A DNA stretch of 64,000 nucleotides. Source: Chryseobacterium bernardetii (lineage in GTDB: Bacteria > Bacteroidota > Bacteroidia > Flavobacteriales > Weeksellaceae). This document shows positions 47,094 to 56,457 of the stretch, in pieces (positions within the stretch are counted from its first letter, which is position 1; each line of letters begins with the position of its first letter). The stretch spans positions 930,001 to 994,000 of the forward strand of contig NZ_CP033932.1 of the NCBI RefSeq assembly GCF_003815975.1. Direction: 5' to 3'. The translations under genes were made by a program, and so were the position numbers. The notes below the pieces were generated by a model that ran no database searches, was not told the DNA's origin, and worked only from the letters and a program-made list of their open reading frames with translations.

Positions 47094-47124
47094 CAAAGGT
47101 AGACTTATTTTTCAAATATGCAAA
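47094..47124 (-). promoter_or_regulatory. Bacteroidetes promoter of the riboswitch transcript
   Basis: TTTG at 47121-47124 and TACCTTTG at 47094-47101 (minus strand) match the -33 and -7 elements exactly, with the ideal 19-base spacing. Transcription would begin just before the riboswitch P1 stem. Confidence 0.82.
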
Positions 47125-47150
47125 AAGTGAATTATCATGATCAGAAAAAA

Positions 47151-47178
47151 GGCAAATCAGCTAACCCGCCAATTTGCC
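47151..47178 (-). terminator. Terminator after the GH13 gene
   Basis: GGCAAAT and ATTTGCC form a 7-bp stem with a 14-base loop, followed by six T on the minus strand. Confidence 0.85.
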
Positions 47179-47185
47179 CTTGTAT

Positions 47186-50020
47186 TTATTTTACGATCAT
47201 CTTCTGGATAGCTATTCCGGTTTCGGATTTCAGATGCACCAGATAAGTTCCCGGTGGATAATTTACCTTCAGTTCGTAGCTTCCGTTTTCTTTATCCAGT
47301 TTAAATGAATTCAGTTTTTTACCGCTCATATCGAAGATCATAATTTCCCCGTTTTTTACTTTATTAAAAATCAGTTTTACAGCACCGTTTTTTATGGGAT
47401 TGTCTGAAATCTGAAGAGATAATTTATTTCCTGCATTTACATCTGAAACAGACAAAGCTCCGGCAAAATTTCCGAAAATCCTGAATTCTCCCGGTTGTAA
47501 GGTAATCGGAGCAATAGTAGAGCTAATATTAGTTACCGTATCATCCATCAGATTTTTCCATTGGCCAGTGTAAGGGAAATAAGGCACAACATTTTGGGCA
47601 GAAGTAGAATAATTTGCAAGAACGACAACGTTTTTCATTCCGTTGATTGTACTGTCATATACATAAATTCTTGTAACCAATCCATCAGGATCGTTGGCCA
47701 GGTTGTTTGATTCTATGGTGTAAGTCTTTGACTTGAATACCGGATTGGTATTTCTGATATCAATAATTTTTGCCCATGTATCATAAACAGCCTTTCTGCT
47801 GGCATCAATATCATATCCTAATGTAAAAGCTACAGGTTTTTCATCGGTTCTGCAGCCGTTGTTGATGCTTCCATCTGCACATCTGTTGATACTGAAATCG
47901 TAACCCAGCTCCCCAAACTGCCAGATCATTTTCGGACCGGGAATGGTAAAGAATGTAGCACCAAATGTTTTCATTCTTTCCAACGCTGTATTCAGATTCT
48001 TTACGCTATAACTTCCATTAACAGCTCCATACGCAAGGTTTTTAAACATCAGTCTTTCTTCATCATGGCTTTCACCATATCCTACAGCACGCATTCCGGT
48101 AAATCCATGAAGGCTGTGATTCATACGGTCATAGTTACTGTTTTCCTTATACCCCATTGTATTCTGATTGTAAGGCTCTGTCTGTTTATTCCAAAGCATC
48201 ACTCCTTTGCCTTCTGCTACTCTGTAATTTGCCCATTGCTGCTCTTCGGCATCAGTTCCGAGGTGTTCAAAGATCATATAAGAATCCGGATCCAGCGCCC
48301 ATTGTTTGTCTGCATACTGCTTCAGAATGTCTACCCTGTCCTGCTGATAAGCATTGGTACAGTTTTCATCATTTTCAGAACAGTTTTGTGTGAATCCTTT
48401 TGTCAAATCCCAACGGAAACCGTCAATTCGATACTCTTTCAGCCATTGCTGCAGGCACCTTTCAACGTAATATTGAGTTGAAAGGCTGGAATGGTTAAAA
48501 TCATTAAACACATTGTATGAATGTTTAGGAACCTGATTGAAATAAGGATTATCCGGAGCTACATCTCCATAACCATCTCCATCGGGATCAATATTCCAAA
48601 GCCGTACCAGAGGAGAACGTCCTGTTGCATGGTTAAAAGCTACATCTAAAATAACAGCAATACCATTCTGATGGCACAGATCAACAAATTCTTTAAATTT
48701 TTCAGGGGTTCCATAGGCCTTATCTAAAGCATAATGGAAAGATGTATTATATCCCCAGGAAAGGTTTCCGTCAAACTCCATGATGGGCAGTAACTCAATA
48801 GCATTGATCTTCAGATTTTTTAAATAAGAAATTTTATTGATCAAAGACTGCCAGTTTTTCTCCTGTGTAAAATCTCTTAACAAAAGTTCATATACCACAA
48901 GATCTTCTTTTGCAGGTCTCTGGAAATTAGTTACCTGCCAATTGTAAGGAGTTTGCCCTGTTTTGAATGTTGAAACCTCAAAACCCTGCCCGGCCGGAAA
49001 TGCAGGAAGATTCGGGTAAGTGGAAGAGGAAATCCATTGGTCATCATAAGAAGATAAAATCTGAGGCGAATAAGGATCAGCCACTTTTCTCAGATCATTA
49101 GTTCTGTATTGAAATGTATATAGCTGCTGCGGAGTTAATCCATTCAGTTCTATCCAATAGAGATCCGGATTCGTAGTATCTTTTTTCATCAGATAAGTGT
49201 CATTTACTGTCCAGTTATTGAAGCTTCCGATGACGTGAACAAAATTTTTATGAGGAGCATACAAGGCAAGCCCAATCTTAGTAGGATCTGTAGGATCATA
49301 ATTGATTCCCTGCTTAATCCAATTCGGAACCGGTTCTGAAACTACATTTCGTGGAATCTGCAGAATAAATGCTAAATTTTTAGAGTTGCTTCCCTCTGTG
49401 GCAATCAGTTCCATATTGGCATCCTGTGAAACCGTATAATTATAAGAATAAGACTGAGATGGTGTAGAAGTAGAATTTACTACTGTTCCGTTTGCCTTAA
49501 GCTGAAAAGTAGCATTAACATTTGTTGTTGCTGTAATATTAATTGAATTTCCAACAGGAACTGTTGTAAGGCTGTTGGCCGCAGGGTTCGTTAAACTTAC
49601 ATTCAGGATCCCTACATTAACGAAGATATCCGGTGAAGTCTTATGGGCTCCGGTTTTGTCCTTTAATAAAAATCCAAACCTTCCGATTCCCGTTCTCCCG
49701 AAAAAGGCTGTTGGTGTGAATGTAAGGGAGTAAGTATCTGTTGCAGCATTATAATTAAGCTTATTCAGATCATTGGAGTTGTTCCAGCTTCCGTTAGTAG
49801 GGCAATCCTGGCTGTTCTGATAATTGGTATCAAAAGACCAGGACCAGATATAAACTGAATTATTGGTTATTCCCCAGGCAGCTTCGTCAATCTGATCACC
49901 GGGAACGGTGAGGGTAATAGCGTCTGTTTCATTAAACGGATTAGGAGAAATCGTATAGTTGATCTGTCCAAAAATAACCCTTGTAATGAATAGTAAAACA
50001 ACAGTATAGAATTTTTTCAT
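47186..50020 (-). CDS. Secreted GH13 alpha-amylase-family protein with type IX sorting tail
   Basis: The 944-residue protein has a signal peptide (MKKFYTVVLLFITRVIFGQ). N-terminal Ig-like/starch-associated domains follow to about 330 (TTNVNATFQLKANGTVV, then a CBM48-like FVHVIGSFNNWT). The GH13 barrel follows with LPIMEF, VILDVAFNHATGRSP, GFRWDLTKGF (nucleophile Asp) and EHLGTDAEEQQWA (Glu). It ends in a type IX secretion sorting domain (LQISDNPIKNGAVKLIF to YPPGTYLVHL, QKMIVK). It should cut alpha-glucans outside the cell. The NHD motif is ESHDE here. Confidence 0.9.
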   Translation of the reverse strand: MKKFYTVVLLFITRVIFGQINYTISPNPFNETDAITLTVPGDQIDEAAWGITNNSVYIWSWSFDTNYQNSQDCPTNGSWNNSNDLNKLNYNAATDTYSLTFTPTAFFGRTGIGRFGFLLKDKTGAHKTSPDIFVNVGILNVSLTNPAANSLTTVPVGNSINITATTNVNATFQLKANGTVVNSTSTPSQSYSYNYTVSQDANMELIATEGSNSKNLAFILQIPRNVVSEPVPNWIKQGINYDPTDPTKIGLALYAPHKNFVHVIGSFNNWTVNDTYLMKKDTTNPDLYWIELNGLTPQQLYTFQYRTNDLRKVADPYSPQILSSYDDQWISSSTYPNLPAFPAGQGFEVSTFKTGQTPYNWQVTNFQRPAKEDLVVYELLLRDFTQEKNWQSLINKISYLKNLKINAIELLPIMEFDGNLSWGYNTSFHYALDKAYGTPEKFKEFVDLCHQNGIAVILDVAFNHATGRSPLVRLWNIDPDGDGYGDVAPDNPYFNQVPKHSYNVFNDFNHSSLSTQYYVERCLQQWLKEYRIDGFRWDLTKGFTQNCSENDENCTNAYQQDRVDILKQYADKQWALDPDSYMIFEHLGTDAEEQQWANYRVAEGKGVMLWNKQTEPYNQNTMGYKENSNYDRMNHSLHGFTGMRAVGYGESHDEERLMFKNLAYGAVNGSYSVKNLNTALERMKTFGATFFTIPGPKMIWQFGELGYDFSINRCADGSINNGCRTDEKPVAFTLGYDIDASRKAVYDTWAKIIDIRNTNPVFKSKTYTIESNNLANDPDGLVTRIYVYDSTINGMKNVVVLANYSTSAQNVVPYFPYTGQWKNLMDDTVTNISSTIAPITLQPGEFRIFGNFAGALSVSDVNAGNKLSLQISDNPIKNGAVKLIFNKVKNGEIMIFDMSGKKLNSFKLDKENGSYELKVNYPPGTYLVHLKSETGIAIQKMIVK

Positions 50021-50478
50021 GTCTTTATTTTTATCGAATATAATATTAATTTTTATTCATCGGGTTTATTTTATTCTGTTTTAGTTAAAGATGCAGGATG
50101 TAATACAAAAAAGACTCATGAAAATATTCCATGAGCCTTTTAATAAAAGTAATTGTAATGAACTATATCGTATGTAACGGAAATCTCACGGATATATTGA
50201 TTCAAATGTTAAAAAAAATGTAATTTTTCTTAATTTAATTAGCTGTATATCCTCCTTTCTCTAATTCAATTCTATCATATATAAGTGTAAAGCAAACTAT
50301 TAATTGATTTACCCATCTGAAATTGAATCATTTAAACTATTAAGCTTTCTAAACCTCATTACAATACATTATGTGTATAAACAGAAAAAACCGCTTAAAA
50401 AAATTAAGCGGTTTATATATGTTGTTTTGCTTTGATATTGCTTTTTCAGAATTCAGGTGAAAAAGCAATGACAATCAA
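50021..50478. other. 458-base gap without a clear gene; isolated terminator-like hairpin at 50113-50137
   Basis: The stretch holds the terminator of the 50479 gene and a second minus-strand hairpin, GGCTCATG/CATGAGTC at 50113-50137, followed by six T, with no gene directly upstream of it. A 30-codon open frame without a start (50235-50327, minus, ending RIELEKGGYTAN) is probably chance or a remnant. A small RNA ending at the hairpin is possible. Confidence 0.4.
50388..50414 (-). terminator. Terminator after the 50479-50763 gene
   Basis: AAACCGCTTAA and TTAAGCGGTTT form a perfect 11-bp stem with a 5-base loop and a T-run on the minus strand. Confidence 0.9.
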
Positions 50479-50763
50479 TTAATGATGATGTCCGTGATCG
50501 TGAAGGAAAGGTCCGTTTCCTTTAGGTTGGCTGTAAATTGTTTCTACACCTTCCTGCTCAGTAATAAGCTTTCTTCTGATATCTTCAGGATCGAAAGGCT
50601 TCACTTTTCCGAAATACTCTTTCAAACCTTCAGTTAGCCACATTGGGATCACTAATCCGAAGAACATAAAAATACACCAGAATCCTACTAAGAACATAGT
50701 AATGAAGAATACAGTCCAAAGGAACTGGTAGAACGGCCAAAATGCTGATAAAATAGTTATCAT
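50479..50763 (-). CDS. Small membrane protein with His-rich tail
   Basis: The 94-residue protein has one long or two short membrane segments (about 4-42, FLWTVFFITMFLVGFWCIFMFF). A cytoplasmic or periplasmic part follows (KVKPFDPEDIRRKLITEQEG) and the C-terminus is HDHGHHH, which could bind a metal. No family is recognised. Its promoter region is shared with nothing, since the fumarase gene upstream on this strand starts about 1.8 kb away. Confidence 0.6.
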   Translation of the reverse strand: MITILSAFWPFYQFLWTVFFITMFLVGFWCIFMFFGLVIPMWLTEGLKEYFGKVKPFDPEDIRRKLITEQEGVETIYSQPKGNGPFLHDHGHHH

Positions 50764-50927
50764 TCTTAAAGATTTTAGGCAAAAATAAAGCTTTTTTCTT
50801 TTTTACACAAAAGATACAGGCTCTAATTTTTAATTTATTTTAATTCTATATAGGTTTTGAGGCTGTGAGACATGGGATTTGAAATTTAATCACTCACCTC
50901 ATATCTCCATTCTCAATGTGTTTGTGA

Positions 50928-52535
50928 TTAGTGTGCAAGATCTGCGAAGAAATCATTTCCTTTATCATCGGTAATGATGAATGCCGGGAAGTCTTTCACT
51001 TCAATTTTTCTTACAGCTTCCATTCCTAATTCAGGGAAGTCTACTACATCTACAGATACAATATTATCTTTTGCCAGAATAGCTGCAGGCCCTCCGATAG
51101 ACCCGAGATAGAATCCTCCGTATTTGTTACAAGCATCAGTAACATCTTTGCTTCTGTTTCCTTTTGCCAACATAATCATACTTCCGCCGTGGCTTTGGAA
51201 TTCATCCACATACACATCCATTCTTCCTGCTGTTGTAGGTCCGAAACTTCCTGAAGCCATTCCTTCCGGTGTTTTTGCCGGCCCTGCATAATAGATTGGG
51301 TGATTTTTGAAATATTCAGGCATTGGTTTTCCACTGTCGATAATTTCTTTAATCTTTGCGTGAGCAATATCTCTCGCTACGATTAGTGTACCGTTCAATT
51401 TTAATCTTGTTTTGATCGGATATTTTGAAAGCTCAGCAAGAATTTCAGGCATTGGCTTATTCAAATTAATTTCAACTGCTTCTTCAAGGTGTGGCGGTGT
51501 AGCTGGTAAGAATCTTTTTGGATCTTGTTCCAATTGCTCAAGGAAGATACCGTCTTTTGTAATTTTACCTTTGATATTTCTGTCTGCTGAACAGGATACA
51601 CCCATTCCTACCGGGCAGGAAGCAGCATGTCTTGGAAGTCTGATTACCCTTACGTCGTGAGTAAGGTATTTTCCTCCAAACTGAGCTCCAATAGCACTTT
51701 CCTGGCAGATTTTCTGAACTTTAGCTTCCCATTCCAGATCCCTGAATGCCTGGCCTGCTTCATTTCCTTCAGTTGGAAGATTGTCATAATATTTTGCAGA
51801 AGCTTTCTTTACAGCAGCAAGGTTTGCTTCAGCTGAAGTTCCTCCGATTACTAAAGCTAAGTGATATGGCGGGCAAGCTGCTGTTCCAAGATCGGAAATC
51901 TTTTCCTTGATGAATTCTTCAAGAGACTTCTCATTCAATAAAGATTTTGTCTTTTGATAAAGGAATGTCTTGTTAGCTGAGCCTCCTCCTTTTGTTAAGA
52001 ATAAGAACTCATAAGAATCTCCTTTTTTAGCGTAGATATCAATCTGGGCAGGAAGGTTAGATCCTGAGTTTTTCTCATCAAACATCGTTAAAGGAACAAC
52101 CTGAGAATATCTTAAGTTTCTTTTCTGATAAGTATTAAAGATTCCACGGCTTAAGAATTCACCGTCATCCACTCCTGTGTATACATTTTCTCCTTTTTTA
52201 CCCATTACAATTGCGGTTCCTGTATCCTGGCAGGAAGGAAGAGCTCCTTCAACCGCTACAGCGGCATTTTGTAATAAGTTATAAGCAACGAACCTGTCAT
52301 TGTCAGTAGCTTCAGGATCATCTATGATTCTTCTAAGGCTTTCAAGGTGTGAGGAACGCAACATAAAAGAAACGTCTGCCATAGCCTCTTCAGCCAATAG
52401 CTCCAATCCTTTAGGATCAACTGTTAAAATTTCTCTGTCACCCAGTTTTTCAACCTTTACATAATCTGATGTAAGCTTTTTATACACCGTATCATCTTTC
52501 TGAATTGGATACGGATCCTGATATCTAAATTCCAT
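50928..52535 (-). CDS. Fumarate hydratase class I (iron-sulfur)
   Basis: The 535-residue protein matches the E. coli FumA/FumB type (about 548). The three cluster cysteines are in [22 protein letters not shown] and [12 protein letters not shown], and the C-terminal domain shows [17 protein letters not shown] and [12 protein letters not shown]. It hydrates fumarate to malate using an oxygen-sensitive [4Fe-4S] cluster. It is divergent from fumC, 195 bases away, so the cell has both an iron-dependent and an iron-independent fumarase side by side. Confidence 0.93.
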   Translation of the reverse strand: MEFRYQDPYPIQKDDTVYKKLTSDYVKVEKLGDREILTVDPKGLELLAEEAMADVSFMLRSSHLESLRRIIDDPEATDNDRFVAYNLLQNAAVAVEGALPSCQDTGTAIVMGKKGENVYTGVDDGEFLSRGIFNTYQKRNLRYSQVVPLTMFDEKNSGSNLPAQIDIYAKKGDSYEFLFLTKGGGSANKTFLYQKTKSLLNEKSLEEFIKEKISDLGTAACPPYHLALVIGGTSAEANLAAVKKASAKYYDNLPTEGNEAGQAFRDLEWEAKVQKICQESAIGAQFGGKYLTHDVRVIRLPRHAASCPVGMGVSCSADRNIKGKITKDGIFLEQLEQDPKRFLPATPPHLEEAVEINLNKPMPEILAELSKYPIKTRLKLNGTLIVARDIAHAKIKEIIDSGKPMPEYFKNHPIYYAGPAKTPEGMASGSFGPTTAGRMDVYVDEFQSHGGSMIMLAKGNRSKDVTDACNKYGGFYLGSIGGPAAILAKDNIVSVDVVDFPELGMEAVRKIEVKDFPAFIITDDKGNDFFADLAH

Positions 52536-52625
52536 TCAATTTTTTGTTTGTACAAAAATACGGCTTCCATTAAAAAAAGATGAGTAAAATCAGTCATTTG
52601 AATCGATATTTATAATGATTATAAA

Positions 52626-52656
52626 TTGCGGGTTTATGAGTTTATAAGTACCTTTA
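52626..52656 (+). promoter_or_regulatory. Candidate fumC promoter
   Basis: TTG at 52626-52628, 20 bases, then TACCTTTA at 52649-52656, one mismatch from TAnnTTTG. It lies 75 bases upstream of fumC. Confidence 0.5.
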
Positions 52657-52730
52657 TACTAATTAAATAATGAATCCAAAAAAGTTAAAAATGGTTTCAT
52701 AATTAATAAATACTATAAATTTCTACCACA

Positions 52731-54125
52731 ATGAATTACAGAATAGAAAAAGACACCATGGGAGAAGTGCAGGTACCTGCAGATAAACTTTGGGGTGCAC
52801 AGACAGAACGTTCAAGAAACAATTTCAAAATAGGCCCTGAGGGTTCTATGCCTCACGAAATTATTGAAGCTTTTGCTTATCTAAAAAAAGCTGCAGCTTA
52901 TACAAATACTGATTTGGGAGTACTTTCAGCTGAAAAAAGAGACATGATCGCAAAAGTTTGTGATGAAATTCTTGAGGGAAAGCTAAATGATCAGTTCCCT
53001 TTGGTGATCTGGCAGACCGGTTCAGGGACCCAGTCCAATATGAATGTGAATGAAGTGGTTTCCAATCGTGCCCATGTTAACAATGGCGGAACCTTAGGGG
53101 AAAAATCTGAAATTCATCCGAATGATGATGTGAATAAGTCTCAATCATCCAACGATACCTATCCAACGGCAATGCACATTGCAGCCTACAAAAAAGTAGT
53201 AGAAGTAACCATTCCTGCCGTTGAAAAATTAAAAAATACCCTTTCTGAAAAAGCTAAAGCCTTTAAAGATGTTGTAAAAATCGGAAGAACTCACCTTATG
53301 GATGCTACTCCATTAACACTAGGACAGGAATTTTCCGGTTATGTTGCCCAATTGGAATTCGGTTTAAGAGCTTTAAAAAATACCTTACCTCACCTTTCTG
53401 AACTTGCCTTAGGAGGTACTGCTGTAGGAACAGGATTAAATACTCCAGCCGGTTACGATGTAAAAGTAGCTGAATATATTGCAAAATTTACCAATCATCC
53501 GTTTATTACAGCCGAAAATAAATTTGAAGCACTGGCTGCGCATGATGCGATTGTTGAAAGTCATGGTGCTTTAAAACAGCTTGCAGTTTCTTTATTCAAA
53601 ATTGCTCAGGATATCAGACTATTGGCATCCGGACCACGTTCCGGTATCGGAGAAATTTATATCCCTGAAAATGAACCGGGATCATCCATCATGCCAGGAA
53701 AAGTAAATCCTACTCAAAATGAGGCTATGACGATGGTTTGCGCCCAGGTTTTAGGAAACGATACTACGATTTCATTTGCCGGAACCCAAGGAAATTATGA
53801 GTTGAATGTTTTCAAACCTGTAATGGCCTATAACTTCCTGCAATCCGCACAACTTATTGCCGATGCATGTATTTCATTCAATGACCATTGTGCTGTTGGC
53901 ATTGAGCCGAACCATGAGAGAATTAAAGAGCTTGTAGATAAATCTTTAATGTTGGTAACTGCTTTAAATACACATATCGGTTACGAAAACGCTGCAAAAA
54001 TTGCCAAAACAGCCCATAAAAATGGTACAACTTTAAAAGAAGAAGCGATCAATCTTGGGCTTTTAACAGCTGAACAATTTGATGAATGGGTAAAACCGGA
54101 AGATATGGTGGGTAGTTTGAAATAA
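52731..54125 (+). CDS. fumC: Fumarate hydratase class II
   Basis: The 464-residue protein is the usual length of FumC. Landmarks are the start [29 protein letters not shown] segment, [42 protein letters not shown], and the lyase signature [16 protein letters not shown]. It performs the same fumarate-malate step without iron, so it resists oxygen and iron limitation. Confidence 0.97.
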   Translation: MNYRIEKDTMGEVQVPADKLWGAQTERSRNNFKIGPEGSMPHEIIEAFAYLKKAAAYTNTDLGVLSAEKRDMIAKVCDEILEGKLNDQFPLVIWQTGSGTQSNMNVNEVVSNRAHVNNGGTLGEKSEIHPNDDVNKSQSSNDTYPTAMHIAAYKKVVEVTIPAVEKLKNTLSEKAKAFKDVVKIGRTHLMDATPLTLGQEFSGYVAQLEFGLRALKNTLPHLSELALGGTAVGTGLNTPAGYDVKVAEYIAKFTNHPFITAENKFEALAAHDAIVESHGALKQLAVSLFKIAQDIRLLASGPRSGIGEIYIPENEPGSSIMPGKVNPTQNEAMTMVCAQVLGNDTTISFAGTQGNYELNVFKPVMAYNFLQSAQLIADACISFNDHCAVGIEPNHERIKELVDKSLMLVTALNTHIGYENAAKIAKTAHKNGTTLKEEAINLGLLTAEQFDEWVKPEDMVGSLK

Positions 54126-54157
54126 TCATTCCAATTTTCATTCATAGACTTAAACAG

Positions 54158-54183
54158 AGCACCGGGGAATTATCTCCGGTGCT
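54158..54183 (+). terminator. Terminator after fumC
   Basis: AGCACCGG and CCGGTGCT form a perfect 8-bp stem with a 10-base loop. The ABC ATPase gene ends 8 bases further on the other strand, so the hairpin may serve both directions. Confidence 0.85.
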
Positions 54184-54190
54184 TTGTAAT

Positions 54191-54937
54191 TTATATATTA
54201 TTTTTTATGACTGAACCATTAATTTCATCAATGCCGGAAACCTGATCTGAGAAATACTGTTCAAGATCTTTCAACGTTTCAGGTGTTGTTTGAATATCTT
54301 TTACCAGTTGTCCCTTGTTTACTACTACAATTCTGTTACACACTTCTGTAGTATGCGATAAATCATGGCTAGAGATAAGGAAAGTAACACCATCCTGTTT
54401 TGATAATTCTTTGATTAGATTTTTAAGCTTAATCTGTGTAGACGGATCCAGATTAGCAAATGGCTCATCCAGAATAATAATTTCAGGATTTCCGATAATA
54501 GCCCCTACAATTCCTACTTTTTTCTGATTTCCTTTTGAAAGATCACGGATATATTTTCCGGATTTAAGGATTTCACCATTAAAAAAATCGTGAAAAGGTT
54601 TTAAAAACTCATCAACTGATGCTTTATTCTGCCCCCTTAACTCTCCAATAAAGTAAAAATACTCCTCGGGAGTCAGATAACCGATAAGAAATGAATCGTC
54701 TACAAATGCAGAGACTTTGTTTTTCCACACTTCGGATTCATTTACTTTAATACCATCAATACTTACAGAACCTGTAGTTGCCTGGATAAGGTCTAACATC
54801 AGGCTGAAAAGAGTAGTCTTCCCTGCTCCGTTATTTCCCACCAGGCCAAAGGTTTCACCATTGGGGATTTCAAGATGCTCAATATTCAAGACGGTTGCTG
54901 TTCCGTATGTTTTAGATAAATTATTTATAGTAATCAT
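54191..54937 (-). CDS. ABC transporter ATP-binding protein
   Basis: The 248-residue ATPase has Walker A GNNGAGKTTL (about 34-43), the signature LSKGNQKKV, Walker B IIILDEPFANLD and the switch SSHDLSHT. The subfamily (VLNIEHLEIPNGETFGLVG start) is typical of exporters and of ABC-2 type transporters. It lies 3 bases after the DUF5687 permease gene, its likely membrane partner. Confidence 0.93.
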   Translation of the reverse strand: MITINNLSKTYGTATVLNIEHLEIPNGETFGLVGNNGAGKTTLFSLMLDLIQATTGSVSIDGIKVNESEVWKNKVSAFVDDSFLIGYLTPEEYFYFIGELRGQNKASVDEFLKPFHDFFNGEILKSGKYIRDLSKGNQKKVGIVGAIIGNPEIIILDEPFANLDPSTQIKLKNLIKELSKQDGVTFLISSHDLSHTTEVCNRIVVVNKGQLVKDIQTTPETLKDLEQYFSDQVSGIDEINGSVIKNNI

Positions 54938-54940
54938 AGC

Positions 54941-56407
54941 TTAGCTTTTATTTTTAAATGCATCTAAAGTGCTATATTTTTCTCTTTTATAATGCTTTAC
55001 AATAATATCAAAGATTTTTTCCCTCAGTAAAAATCCTATGAGACCCATGACGGCAATACTTATAACCCCTGCCGTGATCCCAAAAAGATATTTTGCACCG
55101 GCAAATACGGCCATAGGAAGCAGCATTTTAGGAATAAGCAAAAGCATTGATTTCAAATTGAAACTATTTTTCTGCCCAAATCTTTTTTCTTTTGAGTTAA
55201 GGTCAATCTGAGTTTTATTAAATGCTCCGGACCACAGCGTAAATTGTGAATTTACCCCAATATTGTATAATCCGGCGGCAAAAAATGTTACATAAATTTC
55301 CCAACCGAAATAACTATAAAATGCAGCCACAATAATTGATACCCCGGTCACAATATTCATCAACCACCATTTTGCCTTTAAATATTGTTTGTACGGAACA
55401 TTCAGAGTCATCATCAGAGGATAATAAGAGCTGTCAAAGGCAGGAACTCTCTGCCCGAACAGAAATTGAAAGCCTCCAGTTACAAAAAGCCCCATGAACA
55501 TTGTCATCGCCGGAGTTTTGTAGGCTTTGGAAGTATACATCAGCAGCCCATAGAAAAGAAACATAAAACTTCCCAAAAGAATGCCTCTTGTAACTTTATT
55601 CCGTTTCAGCATTTTAATGTCATTATTGATAAATGTTCCTATAACACCATATTTATTCAGGAAAGCAATATTTTCTGTTTTCCCTACCGATTTCTTAGCT
55701 TCAAGCCCCTGATCCAGATAAAATTCTCTGCGGATATATCTAAAACAAAAGATCCATAATATGACAAACAAAGCAACAGGGATCAGAAATAAGTATGGCT
55801 TTTCATAAAGGCTGTAAAAAGCTGTCTCCGAGTAAGAGAGCAGCGGAATAATATCATAATAGCCTAACGCTGCTGCTATTACAATCACAGCAGCAGCAGC
55901 TATGGCCACCTTTTCTGTACTGTTCAAAAAAATATTGATAAAGCTATTCAGATAAAATAATGCAGAAACTCCAATTACCCACGATAAGATCCCAGGAAAG
56001 CTATATCCATAAAACAATGCAATGCCGGAAAATGTGATAAAAAAGAGTGAATTTAACCAACTGAAGGCTGAAAAAAAAGTTTTTACCAACAGGTAATTAA
56101 CCAAAGTTCTCTTTTTGATATTCAGAGTGAGAAAGGGTTTAATATTTTGTGTTGGAATTTCCTGCCAGAGATATTTAATGGCTAAATCTGCCACCCAGCC
56201 CATGAGTAAGAATGTAGAAACGACTTTTAAAGGGTCCTGATGCACTTCATCCTTCACATACATAAAGACCAGAAAAGCTCCACCTACAAGGCATCCCATG
56301 AAATAAAGAATCGCAATGAACCTCAGAATCTTCATGGTAAGATTAACTCCTAAAGAGGTACCACGGAAGAAGTTTTTAATTTCAAGATTAAGGAACTTTA
56401 GAAACAT
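54941..56407 (-). CDS. DUF5687 ABC-type permease
   Basis: The 488-residue protein has about 11-12 membrane segments and the Bacteroidetes DUF5687 pattern: it starts MFLKFLNLEIKNFFRGTSLG and has RVPAFDSSYYPLMMTLN in the middle. Long poly-alanine-rich membrane segments (VAIAAAAVIVIAAALG) are present. It pairs with the ATPase gene that follows and likely forms an ABC exporter. The substrate is unknown. Confidence 0.87.
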   Translation of the reverse strand: MFLKFLNLEIKNFFRGTSLGVNLTMKILRFIAILYFMGCLVGGAFLVFMYVKDEVHQDPLKVVSTFLLMGWVADLAIKYLWQEIPTQNIKPFLTLNIKKRTLVNYLLVKTFFSAFSWLNSLFFITFSGIALFYGYSFPGILSWVIGVSALFYLNSFINIFLNSTEKVAIAAAAVIVIAAALGYYDIIPLLSYSETAFYSLYEKPYLFLIPVALFVILWIFCFRYIRREFYLDQGLEAKKSVGKTENIAFLNKYGVIGTFINNDIKMLKRNKVTRGILLGSFMFLFYGLLMYTSKAYKTPAMTMFMGLFVTGGFQFLFGQRVPAFDSSYYPLMMTLNVPYKQYLKAKWWLMNIVTGVSIIVAAFYSYFGWEIYVTFFAAGLYNIGVNSQFTLWSGAFNKTQIDLNSKEKRFGQKNSFNLKSMLLLIPKMLLPMAVFAGAKYLFGITAGVISIAVMGLIGFLLREKIFDIIVKHYKREKYSTLDAFKNKS

Positions 56408-56457
56408 AGTTTAGTTTTTTACATTAGTAAATATAATGTAAAAAACGTTACAGCTTC

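Noticed and set aside
50235..50327. 30-codon open frame ending RIELEKGGYTAN
   Set aside because: No start codon and no recognised family; kept only as a note.
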